A stretch of 64,000 nt of DNA, taken from the NCBI GenBank assembly GCA_014058105.1, contig JACGCM010001166.1, forward strand, positions 1,550,001 to 1,614,000, written 5' to 3'. This document shows, one piece after another, positions 1 through 10,592 of this stretch; the stretch's first letter is position 1; the number at the start of each line of letters is the position of its first letter. Origin of the DNA: Kingdonia uniflora. Taxonomy: Eukaryota; Streptophyta; Magnoliopsida; Ranunculales; Circaeasteraceae. A program made the translations under genes and the position numbers. Under the pieces are notes generated by a model. The model searched no databases and was not told where the DNA came from. It was given only the letters and a program-made list of their open reading frames with translations.

Positions 1-573
1 CAGGGCAACGGTCAAGTCGAAGTAATTAACAAAACTATCGTCGATGGCCTTAAGAAGAGAGTCGATGCAAAGAAAGGACGATGGGTTCAAGAGTTACAAC
101 ATGTTCTCTGGGCCTATTGCACAACCCCAATAAAATCTACAAGATGTACCCCCTTCCTCCTAATATATGGAACCGAAGCTGTATTACCAACTCAATTCGA
201 CATACCTACTCGAGACCCTTACCTCCCAGATGAAGATAACGAGTTCGAACTTGCATGCAACATGTTATGGGTCGATGAAACCAGAGATCGTGCTATCGTC
301 AACCTTGGCTGGTACCATACATCACTTTAGAAATCCTACAATAATAGAGTTTGACCACAGAGTTTCAACATTGGAGATCTAGTACTTCGACGTGTCAATC
401 AATCATCACAACCTCAAAATACCGGCAGGTTAGCCGAATCTTGGGAAGGACCATATGTCGTCTACGATAAACTAGATAAGGGTTCCTATTACCTAATGAT
501 GGAAGACGAAGAGCCTCTACTAAACCCCTAAAATACAATGCAGCTAGTCTCCTATAACATGCCATATCTCTAA
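1..573 (+). pseudogene. Ty3/gypsy integrase, C-terminal part, broken
   Basis: Frame 1 opens at the window edge inside the integrase core with QGNGQVEVINKTI, followed by WVQELQHVLWAYCTTP and LLIYGTEAVLPTQ. These are the conserved end of the catalytic domain of plant Ty3 integrases (usual form NGQAE...LWAYRTTP...YGTEAV.P). After in-frame stops at 328 and 352 the same frame resumes with FNIGDLVLRRV and WEGPYVV, the usual GDLVLR / GPY block of the DNA-binding C-terminus, ending at a stop near 529 and a second at 571. The protein would join element cDNA to host DNA. The stops make it a pseudogene. The N-terminal zinc-binding and most catalytic residues are outside the window. Confidence 0.85.
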
Positions 574-640
574 CCATGTACAACTGATATAATCCAGAAC
601 ATTCAATAAACAAGTTTTATCAACCCTTACTTCGTCTCCT

Positions 641-1350
641 ACTTTATTTTACATTTCTTGATTTAATTCAGGTATCATATCAACCTTCGACCCGACTGAT
701 ACTTGAGGGAAACCTCGAGATTTTTCAAGTTCTCAACTTCGAGCAAACTCGAGGGGCAAGAATGGTTGAAAGACCGGACCCTCGGGGATGCAATAAGGGC
801 ATTAAGATATTGCTTCGCTGTGGCTTAGGCCTACGAAGTCCAGTCATTTTCTTGATTAACCCTTGGTATCATGTCCACCCTCGCCCCGACTGATACTTGG
901 GTACAATCTTGAATTGCTCAAGTCTTTAATTTCGTGCAAGCTCGAGGGGCAGGGATGGTCAAAAGATCAGACCCTCGGGGATGCATTGGGGGCTATCAGA
1001 TATACTTCGTCCAGGCTCTGAAACCGTTGAAGTCTAGTCCTTTTTTTAGTTTACCCCAGGTATCATGTTAACCCTCGCCCCGACTAGTACTTGGGGGCGA
1101 CCTTGAATTGCTCAAGTTTCCAACATTTGAGCAGAATCGAGGGGCAAGGATTGTTGAAAGACCGGACCCTCGGGAATGCGTTGGAGGCGATCAAATATTG
1201 CTTCGTTGTGGCTTAGGCCTTAGAAGTCCAGTAAATTTTTGGGTTTCCTCTAGGTATTACGTCCCCTCGGCCCGACTGATAACCGGTGACGACCTGGAAA
1301 TTTTTCAAAATTTCAACATCGCTGTGGCTTCGTCCTTCGATGTCCAGAAA
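641..1350 (+). repeat. 194-bp tandem repeat, about 3.5 copies, in the Tat 3' untranslated region
   Basis: A unit beginning GGTATCAT recurs at 671, 865 and 1059, with a diverged start at 1253, giving a spacing of exactly 194 bp each time. Each unit carries the same marks: a CGACTGATACTTG-like block, GAGGGGCA, GACC(G)GACCCTCGGG and TGTGGCTTAGGCC with AAGTCCAG. The fourth copy is degenerate and internally shortened, ending near 1350. The array directly follows the integrase stop codons. Hypervariable tandem repeats at this place in Tat elements are known and can seed satellite DNA. Confidence 0.85.
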
Positions 1351-1751
1351 AACATTCAGAGTTCGATCTATATATCTTTGATAATCTTCAGAGCACATTC
1401 AACATATTATCCAACAGATGAACAGTTGCAGTATAATTCAAAGACCAATCATCAAGAGTTCAAACCAAGCAAAATCAATAGAATGTGCAATCAGATTCCA
1501 ATAATTCAAGGTTAGAGCATGATTACACAATCCATCAGCAAATCAGACATCAAATCAAAAGTTCAGAGTCAGTATGTTCATAAAAAACGCATTAATATGT
1601 TCAGCATCAACTTCAGAAGTTCAACAGATAACAAAAGCACAAACAACCTACTGAGTTCAGAGACCAACAGAAAATAACAACATCGTTCAAAATATTATAA
1701 CTCAGCAGTATAATCAGCAGAAGAAGACATGTAACCCCAATCCTAAGTACC
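1351..1751. other. Non-coding spacer of the Tat element
   Basis: This stretch is AT-rich and has many short CAG/TCA-rich words. I see no reading frame of recognisable composition, no splice-bounded exon and no inverted or tandem repeat. It separates the 194-bp repeats from the antisense ORF block. Confidence 0.5.
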
Positions 1752-3888
1752 TCATATCGGTGTAGTTATACCTTCTTGCTCCACAGATCCCTCAACAGCT
1801 TCATTCGAACCTTCGACGACCAAACCATCAGCAATTCTACCAATGAGCGCTCCAACAAGAGAAGTATCTGTACCACCCCCAATACTTCTAGCTGCTTCTT
1901 CAACAATGTTTGCCTTTCCTCCCTTCATATGCAAATCATCCCCTTCAACAAGTTTGGGAGACACGGGATAAGGTTCCAATATCTCGGGGTCATACCCCTT
2001 ATCATCTATAAAGTTTTTCAACTTAACATTTACCTTGCATTCGCCATCATACTGCCGCTGAAAATTAACCTTTTGTTCTACTTTCTCCCTCTCACACGCC
2101 ACAAGCTTTGCAGACCACTCTCGCTCCAGCCTCGACCTCTGCAGCTTGAGCCTCTCATCATAAGAGTCGGTAAGCACCCCCAGATCTTGCATCAACTTCC
2201 TAACTTTATACACCAGCGATGCCTTTTTTCCATGAGAAAGATTCTGATTGTCCTTTGGTTGCTTCAATTTCGCCTTTACTGACTTCATTGCCTTGCTGCA
2301 AGTTTGCACCCAAGCATCCGTCTGCTAAAATTTTCATGAAATCAGTACAACTCGAAACTCGAAGAATTTTCAAAGAAATCTAAAAGTACTACAACAAAAA
2401 GCCGCATATAGTTACCTGAAACATGTGCTTCTTTATCTCATTTGAAGCCTCGTCTGAGTCATTTTCCCAGAGCTTGAACATCGAAGCCTGTTTTGCCACA
2501 AGCTGATCCTGTCGTTCAACCTTCATCTTCCTCCAGTGTATCATCCTCCCCCAGTACCTTACGCCTCTTACGTTGGCCAGCCTTCGACTGCTACACCTTC
2601 GAAGCTTCAGGGACTACCGGGCCCTTCCCCTTCTCAGTTAGAGCAGCTACTGGCCTCAACTTCAACTTCGATGTATTTCCTGCCACTTTAGGCACTGGTA
2701 CTGCTTGTCTCGAACCACTCCGTGATCTTGGCACAAACTGGTAGTTCCTTGCCAACTCCTCTCCTCCCATCTATTTTGGCCCCTTCGAAACACCTTTACC
2801 TCCTTTTCTCTTTAGTAGTTTCGGCGTAGTGGGTACGTCCCGGAGCAGGGAATCCGCCTTCTTCCTCCTTTGTCTTTTGATTTTGAGACTGTCAAACACA
2901 GAGTTTACCTAGTCTTCACTAGCTCCGAGCAGAGTATCAATATAATTTACCAGATTTTCCCAAGACGAACTCTTCGGACCTGCAGATGAAAACAAGAATA
3001 TAGTTATCACCTATTTTCAGATATACTTCAACAACAACCCTTTGACAGTAAACTTACTTTCGTTATCTACCCTATGATCTAATTTATACGGGTCATCTTT
3101 GTCCACATTCTCATAGTTACCCCTTACTATCAATAAATCTTTATTCCACCCCCGGCCTGTCGAGCACAAATCAAAGAACCAAGGTTTCTCTAGGTGATAT
3201 TGGATATGATAGGTCCCCAAGTTCTGAGTAGCCTTCCTCGAGTAAAAGGTAATAATGCCAAACTACTTAATCAAACTTTGACCTTTACTAGCCAGTTTTA
3301 CATTCATCCCCTCTATCATCCTCATTATCTCATAAAAATTACCGTTCATTTGCACCGGAGTTACCCCCCAGAAATTCAATACTTCTTTCACCAGTCTTCG
3401 GGAGGAAGCTCCATTCCCAATCAAATTTAGCCTCTATAAGCCAAAATACCTTCTCCAGGGTCCGACTTCAAGGTTAACCCTTCCCCCGCAACACTCAGAT
3501 ACACCCCCAATTTCGAGAGTTCTAATTTGGCGGCAAACAGATCTAATCTAATCCTATCTTTAGCTGAAATGGCACCTTTGACCCTATCTGACTCAGTCGA
3601 ATCCCCACTGTCCTCACTCTGTACCTTATCTCTCGAAGGCCCTATATTATCCCCCTCCCCCCATACTATTTTATCTTCATCACTATCTTTGGTAATTATC
3701 GTCCTTCGATATCTCCAAAGCGGAACCTCCTCAGCCGGTAGAACCGTAGACAATGGAGCCTCGGTTACAATATCTAACACTTCTACATCACTACCCTCAT
3801 CCATTAGGGCTCGACCAGAAATACTAGCTTCGAATTCTTTGAACTCCTCATCAATCAGTCTCCATCTCGAAGCTCGACGGTTACGCAT
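1752..3888 (-). pseudogene. Antisense ORF of the Tat element (putative 'gypsy-type transposon' protein with coiled coil), broken
   Basis: The minus strand holds a broken protein gene opposite to the pol direction. The N-terminal piece (3888-3427, MRNRRASRWRLIDEE...) is acidic and serine-rich. After a frameshift near 3430 it continues with RRLVKEVLNFWGVTPVQMN and, past a stop near 3269, GTYHIQYHLEKPWFF and GWNKDLLIVRGNYENV. These match the conserved core of plant proteins annotated 'putative gypsy-type transposon', where an AP.Q..PN.W block is followed by a W..RFF.V block. A lysine-rich linker (about 2900-2780) leads to a charged coiled coil at 2309-1752 (LQRSRLEREW, REKVEQKVNFQRQ). Grande and related Tat elements carry antisense genes in this position. 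The function is unknown. Frameshifts and stops make the present copy a pseudogene. Confidence 0.6.
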
Positions 3889-5128
3889 TTTAGCCTACAG
3901 AAGAAGAAACACGTAATTATTGTGGAAAATTTGACATTCCCGTGTCTATCACTCCTATCCCGTCCATCCCCCCTAAATATTCATCGCAACCTCAATCTCA
4001 GACCCATTACCCCCTCCAAAACTCCCCAAACCCTAAAATGGGTCAAAACTCAAATTCCTCAAGTCTCTTTACCCTAAAAAATAACCCCTAAAACCCAAAC
4101 ACAGACTGCCCTACCTACATTTTCAAAAGAGAAAAATAAAGTACAAGTAGAAGAGATCAAGTCACTTACTAGTGGTTAGCAGCACTACCCTCTAATCAGC
4201 AAAACCAAACCTGCAAGTGCAGCAAGAATTCTCAAGTGTGAAACGGCGTACGTTCTCTTCCCTCCACCCTTTGATTCTCACAAAAAAATAGTGTAGTAAT
4301 TACTCATCCTACTTATATATCTCTTGAAAAAAAACATAAACCGCCTCGATTTTCTAACACTATCATTACCATGACACCACTACCCGACTTTTCGGCTACA
4401 ATATGTTTTGACCATTATACCCCTCGTACCTCTCAAGTGCGAATAACACCCTTTTAACTGCCTGCAAAAGCTAAAACTTATCAAACCTTTTTCTCCCCCA
4501 CTCGAAGCTAAGCAACCAAGTCCAAACAGTCATATCATAACCTTTTACGTCATACGAGAAAAATATTATCATTACTTTTTGCACACTGCCCCAGGCCCCC
4601 CGTACCAGTATGACAGACCAGCCGTCTGGGCTGTCAGAACGGCTAGTCAAACCCAACATAACCATCGACATAATCCCTAAACTCGAGTACTCAACCATTT
4701 TACGTCTCAAACAATCTGCAGCAGATAGCCTCAAGCGAACTTATCTAATATATCGACCTTCGACATCCAGCACATCCTTTAACCCAAAAGTTTCGACCCT
4801 TCGACCGAATACAATCATAAACTTTGATCATTCAAAAATCTCATGCTTACATATAAAGTTTTCCGCTTTGATACAGTTTACCTTTCACTACGATAAAGTC
4901 ATTTTTATCTTCGAACAACACAAATAGTACATTTTGACAACTGTATCATCTCTTCAATGCCTCAAATTACAATGTAGTGTATATTACTATTATCCACAGT
5001 TCGACAAAGCAAGTTGTCAACAAAAACCATTTTCATTCAGCAACTCAGGCAATATTACAGGCTTCATACAAAAAAAAAGGAGGAAGAAAATAGGAAAGCA
5101 ACAACAAGAAAGTATATAAAAGAGAACT
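3889..5128 (-). other. Presumed leader of the antisense gene, non-coding
   Basis: Between the antisense gene start at 3888 and the next antisense ORF at 5129 I see no convincing protein. The minus strand has a TATA-like box near 4310 and a possible splice donor (TAG|gtaagt-like) near 4170, so part of this could be 5' leader and intron of the antisense gene. The reading frames at 4471-4734 and 4610-4927 overlap each other on opposite strands and resemble no family. Confidence 0.4.
4308..4322 (-). promoter_or_regulatory. TATA-like box for the antisense gene
   Basis: The minus strand reads GATATATAAGTAGG here, about 420 bases upstream of the antisense start codon at 3888. The box is inferred from sequence and position only. 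Confidence 0.35.
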
Positions 5129-5446
5129 CTATTTGTTGGCGGGTTCCATCTCTTCAACAATGGCCGCCGCATCTTCATCCTCCTGGTCCACTATATCCTC
5201 CGTGAAGCCTGTGAGAAGAGATAGCCAATGGTTAGGAAATGGCCCCATCATCTGTACTATTCCCCACAAGTACGAGAAGGGCATGTCATAGAGTGGTGCC
5301 CCAGGTTCCGCTTCAAAAAGGTCTGGCATTTCAGCATCAATATCCTCCTCTATTCTGAACCTCCGTTGAAGACCCAACAAGGCCTTCTGGATCCTCCTGG
5401 CCCTCACCACCGCTTGATCTCCCTGAACCGGTACGTTTTCAGCCAT
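5129..5446 (-). CDS. Small antisense ORF of the Tat element, 105 aa, unknown function
   Basis: This is an uninterrupted 105-codon minus-strand frame starting MAENVPVQGDQ, with a basic helix (RARRIQKALLGLQRRFR) and an acidic C-terminus. I do not recognise a known domain. Two points support it as real. A TATA-like box (GTATAAAAAGGG) sits about 75 bases before the start codon. A second, diverged copy of the same protein lies immediately upstream on the same strand at 6201-5935; both share an MPDL...PF.YLW core at residues 40-65. It lies in the region between the large antisense ORF and the LTR. It may be part of the accessory antisense gene set of this Tat family. No function is proposed. Confidence 0.5.
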   Translation of the reverse strand: MAENVPVQGDQAVVRARRIQKALLGLQRRFRIEEDIDAEMPDLFEAEPGAPLYDMPFSYLWGIVQMMGPFPNHWLSLLTGFTEDIVDQEDEDAAAIVEEMEPANK

Positions 5447-5516
5447 GATTGATCAGTAAACAAAGCAGTAGATGAAGAGAAGTTGCAGGACAGATGAAGA
5501 AATTCCCTCCAACCTA

Positions 5517-5530
5517 TCCCTTTTTATACT
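5517..5530 (-). promoter_or_regulatory. TATA-like box of the 105-aa antisense ORF
   Basis: The minus strand reads GTATAAAAAGGG, followed by a pyrimidine-rich leader and the ATG at 5446. The spacing of roughly 75 bases is normal for a plant TATA box plus short leader. Confidence 0.45.
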
Positions 5531-5934
5531 TACAAACCCACCACCACTTTCTCTCTTTCCTAACCGGATTAATGGCAACCTTCAATTCCCATCCTCGAAA
5601 TGTTAGCAAACAAACTTTCTAGCTTCCCAGATGTAACTGATTCATCGGTCCCTGCATTCAAACCTCCTTCCCAAGGACTCCTAGCTAAGGATACCTCCAG
5701 CGTCTAGCATTCGATCGTCATTACCTTCGAGCATATCATTATACCTCGGGCCTATAAGAGTAATCGTCTACATTATCTATCAGACACGGCAATATAAGTA
5801 TGCAAAAAATATTTTGTCCATTCCAAACACCCGATCAAACAAACAAATTACATTTCTACCACCACTACGAAAACAACAAAAAAAACCCCCACATTGGAAA
5901 ACAAAAGCCTACAAAATACAAAACATTTGCCACA

Positions 5935-6201
5935 TCAACCTAAAGCCCCATTTCTGGAAGAACCAACTCCGCTTGCCACATTTTTCTCCTTGACGATCTC
6001 CTCTGTACAAACGAGACTTTGGGCCAGAGCCATCAGAAAGAGATAGGGCCATTCAGGAGTCGTAAAATGAAGCCTCAACTATTCCCACAGATAGGCAAAA
6101 GGTTCACCATTGATGAATTCCTCAGGACCTACCTTCACAAGGTCTGGCATGTCCCAGTTTAGATCATGCTGTCCAAAAAGCATCATATGCAGTTCCGCCA
6201 T
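5935..6201 (-). pseudogene. Paralogue of the 105-aa antisense ORF, with one stop
   Basis: Reading the minus strand from the ATG at 6201 gives MAELHMMLFGQHD, then DMPDLVKVGPEEF and PFAYLWE, a stop codon at 6081-6079, then TTPEWPYLFLMALAQ, ending at 5935. The core DMPDL...PF.YLW followed by a short P..W/P-containing segment and EEIV/EDIV aligns with the downstream 105-aa ORF. The two are therefore diverged tandem copies, roughly a third identical by eye. A TATA-like GCTATAAGTATGGG lies near 6353 on the same strand, as in the other copy. The in-frame stop makes this copy a likely pseudogene, although the similarity continues cleanly past it. Confidence 0.5.
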
Positions 6202-6512
6202 CTTCACCCCACTCGATGGTCACGAGTGAAGCCTATCCTCTTCTGGTAATACGTGTTCGGCATGGTATCCATTCAGATGTTCAGAATATAGAGAAAGAGC
6301 AGAAGACTATTGCAAATGGAAGAAGATACATTATAACTCCACAATAACCCATACTTATAGCCTTCACCTCATTTATTACCCTATAACCACCTATACCACT
6401 TAATTACCCTCTTTAATTATCTACCTAAAAATCAATAGTCAAAAAGCTTAGATTCCAAGATCGAATAGTTTTCTCAGCAAACACCTCTCCACTTGGCTTT
6501 GAAACCTTCGCT

Positions 6513-6525
6513 GAGAGGGGGCAAA
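6513..6525 (+). other. Polypurine tract before the 3' LTR
   Basis: The sequence GAGAGGGGGCAAA immediately precedes the proposed LTR start. A purine-rich tract at this place primes plus-strand synthesis in LTR retrotransposons. Confidence 0.6.
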
Positions 6526-7241
6526 TATAGTAGCCTACACGTAGCCTTTGACAGTCAGTCAAAGCCAACTTTACAGCCTAGTCGAATGTATCGAACCCCA
6601 CTCAATCTCTAAAATAGACTCCCTAGAGATCCCCCAAAGACAAAGCTTTGACATCAAACAAAGCTTCGAGAATGGATTAACATACTACAGCAAAAATCCT
6701 TCGACCATGCTAACACATGATTGAAGCAATATAAGATAGGCAACTACCTCATCAGATTATACGGCTCATTGATTGGCCCGTGCAGCTACAGTGACAGGTC
6801 CAACCACCGCGCCGTTCAGAGACATCGCCAATAAATATTACAGTGACAGAACCGACATGACCGACGCCCATAACTCGCCAGGATTTCTTGACAGTAATCA
6901 TGTAATCCGGACCCACTCTTTGTGACTCAGCTCCCTGTATCTTTATAAATAGAGGAGAGGGGAAGCCAAGAGGGGGTTAGAAAAATCATCTTCAACCCCT
7001 TGCATTTTACCTTCGACTACCCAGACACTCTGTACTCGAACCCTATCATTTACTCTTCAGTAATGCAATCTATCATAAGAATCCTCATCACAGGTCGTAG
7101 AGAGTCACATTCGGGCCTCAACATAGGTATTTGTCAATAGTTAGATCTTAATTTAGGTCAATTTCTTATAACCTTTGATTCAAGATTGATTCTACGTTGT
7201 GAGGACTCACTTCGAAGTCCAAACGTAGTTAGCTCCCTACA
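6526..7241 (+). mobile_element. 3' LTR of the Tat element
   Basis: The LTR runs from TATAGTAG, directly after the polypurine tract, to ...CCCTACA at 7241, about 716 bp. Its start would normally be TGTAG; the observed TATAG fits a single G-to-A change in the expected TGTAG...CTACA ends. It contains a clear core promoter (TATAAAT at 6944-6950). To the right, minus-strand RNase H sequence resumes at once. A 5-bp target duplication of GGTAG at 7242-7246 is predicted, but the matching left copy lies outside the window. Confidence 0.65.
6940..6954 (+). promoter_or_regulatory. LTR TATA box
   Basis: CTTTATAAATAGAGG lies about 415 bases into the LTR and is followed by a purine-rich start region. This is the expected U3/R promoter of the element. 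Confidence 0.6.
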
Positions 7242-8478
7242 GGTAGTTCATCATCACTTTGACAGAATGCGCTTGAAAGTAGTGCTTGAGTTTCTGTGAA
7301 GTCTAAACAAGGGTGAAAAGAAGTTTCTCAATTTTAGTGTACCTTGTTTCTGCTGATGTGAGTGTTTTACTGTTTCTCTATTTTCCCTTTAAGGCGAATG
7401 AGAGCCGAACTGTGAGAAGTATTTGTGACTTCTAGGTTGATTATCTGTTCCTCATTACCTACTGGGGTGTTTATTATGGGAGACCTCCCCAAATAGATTT
7501 TGAGATCCTAAAAAACTGCTTCGCATTCTGATGTCCATGTGTCTTCTGCGGTTGGCTGAACCTTTCCTCATTTGGTACACCTGTAGAGTAATAGGAATAG
7601 CCATCGACAGTGGTTGGAAGATTTAGAGATGAAATGGTTGATAGCGGCGATCTTGCCGACGAGTTTTTGAACGTCTTTTGTTATTTTTGGAGAAGGCATG
7701 TCGAGGAGAGCTCAAATTTGATATGGATTGGCCTCGGTCCCTTTCTTACTGATGAGGTAGCCTAGAAAGTGGCCAGAATGTACCCCAAATTGACACTTAT
7801 CATGGTTGAGACACATTTGGTAAGATCAAACGATGTTAAATATTGTGTTGAGATCTGAGATGTGATTAACTGACTGTACGCTTTTACACAAGAGATCATC
7901 GATGTAAACTTTAGCAATTTTTCCCAGGTGTGCTTTAAACATAACAGTCATTAATCGGTAATATGTGGCCCCTGTATTCTTGAGCCCGAAGGGCATGACT
8001 TTGTAACAATAAAGGCTACTTTCGGTGATGAATGTTGTCTTCTCTTGATCTTCTTCCAGAAGTGGGATTTGATTATATCCTGAAGCAGCGTTCATCATAG
8101 ATAAAAGATCATGACCTGTAGTAGAATTGAGGATCAGATGAATATTGCGAAGAGGATAACTATCCTTTGGAGTATGTTTGTTCAGATATGTGAAATCTAC
8201 GCAAATACGGACATTTCCATTCTTCTTTGGGATAGCGACAATGTTGGATATCAAGTCTAGGTACTTGGCTATTTTTCTTTGACCGCTGGGGCGTTGATGT
8301 TGATGGCTAGCTTGTGGCAAGCCATATCTAGATCGACTCCGGGCATTTCTTCGAAAGACCATGCAAAAATGTCTAGATTGAGTTGCTGGAATTGGATGAG
8401 AGCATCTTTCTCGTGCTGAACCAGCTTAGTTCCGATGAATATGCCTCTGCTAGGTCCATCAATGTCGACATATTCCAT
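7242..8478 (-). pseudogene. Ty3/gypsy reverse transcriptase and RNase H, truncated and broken
   Basis: From 8478 down the frame reads the pre-RT segment (DIFAWSFEEMPGVDL), then RT motifs IVAIPKKNGNVRICVDFTYLN, GYNQIPL, FGLKNTGATYYRLM and the catalytic YIDDLL (usual YVDD/YIDD). After a stop it continues with KCQFGVHSGHFLGYLIS, LVGKIAAINHFISKSS and an RNase H block ending AETRYTKIEK and YFQAHSVKVMMNYL at about 7243. The enzyme would copy element RNA into cDNA and remove the RNA strand. At least five stops interrupt it (for example near 7832, 7719 and 7292). The RNase H end is not lost by decay but split by insertion of the plus-strand Tat element. Confidence 0.9.
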
Positions 8479-8504
8479 GGGCTCCTCTGTAGATGATTGA
8501 TCAT

Positions 8505-9164
8505 TCAGGTGATCAATTTTTTGTAATTGTTATGCGGCCAATCTGTCTGAAGTATCTTGGATGGCAGAGACAGTATTTTCACAAGCTCGAGAAAGTATCT
8601 GACTACCTCTAATCTCATAAATACCATTTTCGTGCTTGAACCGGAGTGCTTGATGATAGGTGGACGAGATTGCTTCCATATTGTGTATCCAGCAACGGCC
8701 CATGATCCCAAGATAACGAGAGTTGGCATTGATGACGTAGAAAACATTATCGATAGTGGCTGGTCCTGCGGTAATAGGTAAGATAATCTTGCCCACTCGT
8801 TCCTCCCTGGAGCCATTGAACCCGTTGATCTCGGTGATGCCCTGAATGACTTGGTCAACCAAGCCCATCTGGCCTATCGTACTCCAAAAAAGAATTTCAA
8901 TACCGATTCCAGTATCGATCATCATTGTGTGCATGACAAACTGCTTTATATTGAGCATTATGACTAACGCATCGTGATGTAGAAATTTGACATGGCAAGT
9001 ATCGCAATCCTCGAAAGAGATTCCAAGTTGGAAATTACTCGACTCGGGAAGAAGTTTGGTTTGTTTGTCTTGAGGTATAAGATCACAGCATTCGGAGTGC
9101 CTTTGGGTTTTGATCGGTTAGAATTGTTGATCTGGTTGATTTCAATCATGTTGCTGAGGTACAT
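8505..9164 (-). pseudogene. Ty3/gypsy aspartic protease region, broken
   Basis: The minus strand reads HHDALVIMLNIKQFV, then the active-site loop MMIDTGIGIEILFW with the catalytic D-T-G intact, followed by GQMGLVDQ, INGFNGSREERVGKI and NSRYLGIMGRCWIHN with STYHQALRFKH. This matches the Tat-type protease (usual VDTGSS.DILF ... LGRPW). The enzyme would cut the polyprotein into gag and pol products. The N-terminal flank (9164-8964) is in another frame, so at least one frameshift separates it from gag. The segment leads directly into the RT region at 8478. Confidence 0.8.
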
Positions 9165-9182
9165 ATAGTAGAGATGCTTCTC

Positions 9183-10592
9183 CTAAGCTCTATCGTTGAC
9201 CTGAACGTCTTTGAGGTGTTTCTTATGGCTGCCTTCTTGGTAGGACTTCAGGTCAATAATATATTTGAGCATCCGCCCATCCTTAAAAATGAGCTCGAGC
9301 ATCCACTGTATAACATAGCGATTGTCAGTAGAATGATGATTTACCTTATGGTGTAGGCAAAATGGTTGACTCTCGATGGGCTCCAGTGGTCGAGAGGCGT
9401 GGTAGAGCGGGTCTTTTAACACTAGTTAAAAAAGCGTAGAGATTCGGACGTTCAGCTTTGGGAGGATGGGTTTGTTTTGCAGACCGCTTCTCCGAGGTTA
9501 CTCAGTGTTTCCCTTAGTGCGTTTATGATCTCCCTGTTCCTCCTTAGGCTCACTGGCCCTCTCTACAGGTGAGGATTTTATGGAGAGGATAGACTTAGTT
9601 GACTTTTGTCGCTCAGACATCATTTTCTCTAAGTCGACGTAACCGTTGACCTTGGTGATCATCTTCTCTAAGTCGACGTAACCGTTAAGGAAGAGGTATT
9701 CCTTGGCTTTGTAATCGAGCCGGAGAGTATTGGTAAAAGCGGTCACAGCTGTCTTTTGGTCGAGGTTATTCACCTTTCTTGCGAGCTCTAGGAATTTCTA
9801 TGAAAAGTCTTTGAGCTTTTCTCCATGTGACTGCTTAAGACTGGTAAGAGAATACAAGTTCTCCTCTTTATCTCTGTTATGGGCATATATTTTGAAGAAC
9901 TGCTTCTGCAGCTAATCAAATGTGTAGATAGATTCCTCAGGAAGTGAGTGGAACCATTAGAGTAGTTCTTCCTGTAAGCTTGTGGCAAACAGACGACAGA
10001 GAATGTGGCTGAGATTGGAGTACAATCCCAATAAATTGCGGTATTACTGGATATGCTCCTTCAGGTCTGTACCTTTGTACTTATTAATTTGGGGAGTATG
10101 GAAACCTTTCGGTATTTCCATATCGAATAGTTCTTTGGTAATCAGACTTCCTTGTAACGTCGTGGTGTTGCTGGTAGTACCCAGAACTTGTGCCTTAATC
10201 AGCTTCTTAATTCATTGATCCATATGTTCTTTTGTGACGTAATAACGTGTTGTTTGACTTGCTGGACATGCTGGCAGGGGATGATGAGTTTTTGTACCTT
10301 CACTCAAGTGATCCCATGCTGGAATCTGATGGAGAGGTTGCTGGTCTTCCTCTTGATTTACAGGAATCTGGTAAGCCCGGCTGACTTCTGATTGGACTTC
10401 CCCCCTTAAATGAATGGAGGGTTGCGGTCCATGTGGTAAATTCATGGAGATTGCTTTACTGGTGACTCCCCAAGGTCCCAACTTTTCCCTTGCCAAAATG
10501 CGGGAAGTTTCTGGAAGTTGATCATGACCCCTGGCTGGAGGAGCCTGCTGAGTATTTTGCAGAGTCTCTAGTGCAGTTTGTATTGTCATCAT
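9183..10592 (-). pseudogene. Ty3/gypsy gag polyprotein, frameshifted
   Basis: The N-terminus begins near 10592 (MMTIQTALETLQ) with a proline- and glutamine-rich stretch. The capsid part is readable at 9990-9700 in shifted frames (WFHSLPEESI, LTSLKQSHGEKLKDF, KTAVTAFTNTLRLD). The C-terminal finger at 9360-9280 reads PFCLHHKVNHHSTDNRY, the Tat-type C..H...GH.T knuckle with its second C and G replaced. Gag would form the virus-like particle and bind element RNA. At least three frameshifts break it. An internal 39-bp duplication repeats the NGYVDLEKM segment. Confidence 0.8.
9627..9686 (-). repeat. 39-bp in-frame tandem duplication in gag
   Basis: CTCTAAGTCGACGTAACCGT occurs at 9627 and again at 9666. 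The 39-bp period keeps the frame and gives two copies of NGYVDLEKM. The copies are nearly identical, so the duplication is recent or was already present when the element moved. Confidence 0.85.

Larger units (their letters stand above)
1..7241 (+). mobile_element. 3' half of a Ty3/gypsy Tat-lineage LTR retrotransposon
   Basis: Everything from the left edge to 7241 reads as the 3' part of one plus-strand element: integrase C-terminus, a tandem-repeat 3' untranslated region, a block of antisense ORFs, a purine-rich tract and an LTR. Long 3' regions with tandem repeats and antisense ORFs are known in the Tat lineage (Ogre, Retand, Grande types). The 5' LTR, gag, protease and reverse transcriptase lie outside the window. 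The right border falls exactly where a minus-strand RNase H reading frame resumes at about 7242, so this element was inserted into an older retrotransposon. Stop codons in integrase show that it is not autonomous now. The lineage call is by motif recognition only. Confidence 0.75.

Noticed and set aside
1108..1515. 135-codon plus-strand frame
   Set aside because: It lies mostly inside the 194-bp tandem repeats and is a by-product of the repeat unit.
1776..2282. 168-codon plus-strand frame
   Set aside because: It is the exact shadow of the antisense coiled-coil ORF. Its hydrophobic, leucine-rich makeup is what the complement of a lysine/glutamate-rich gene gives.
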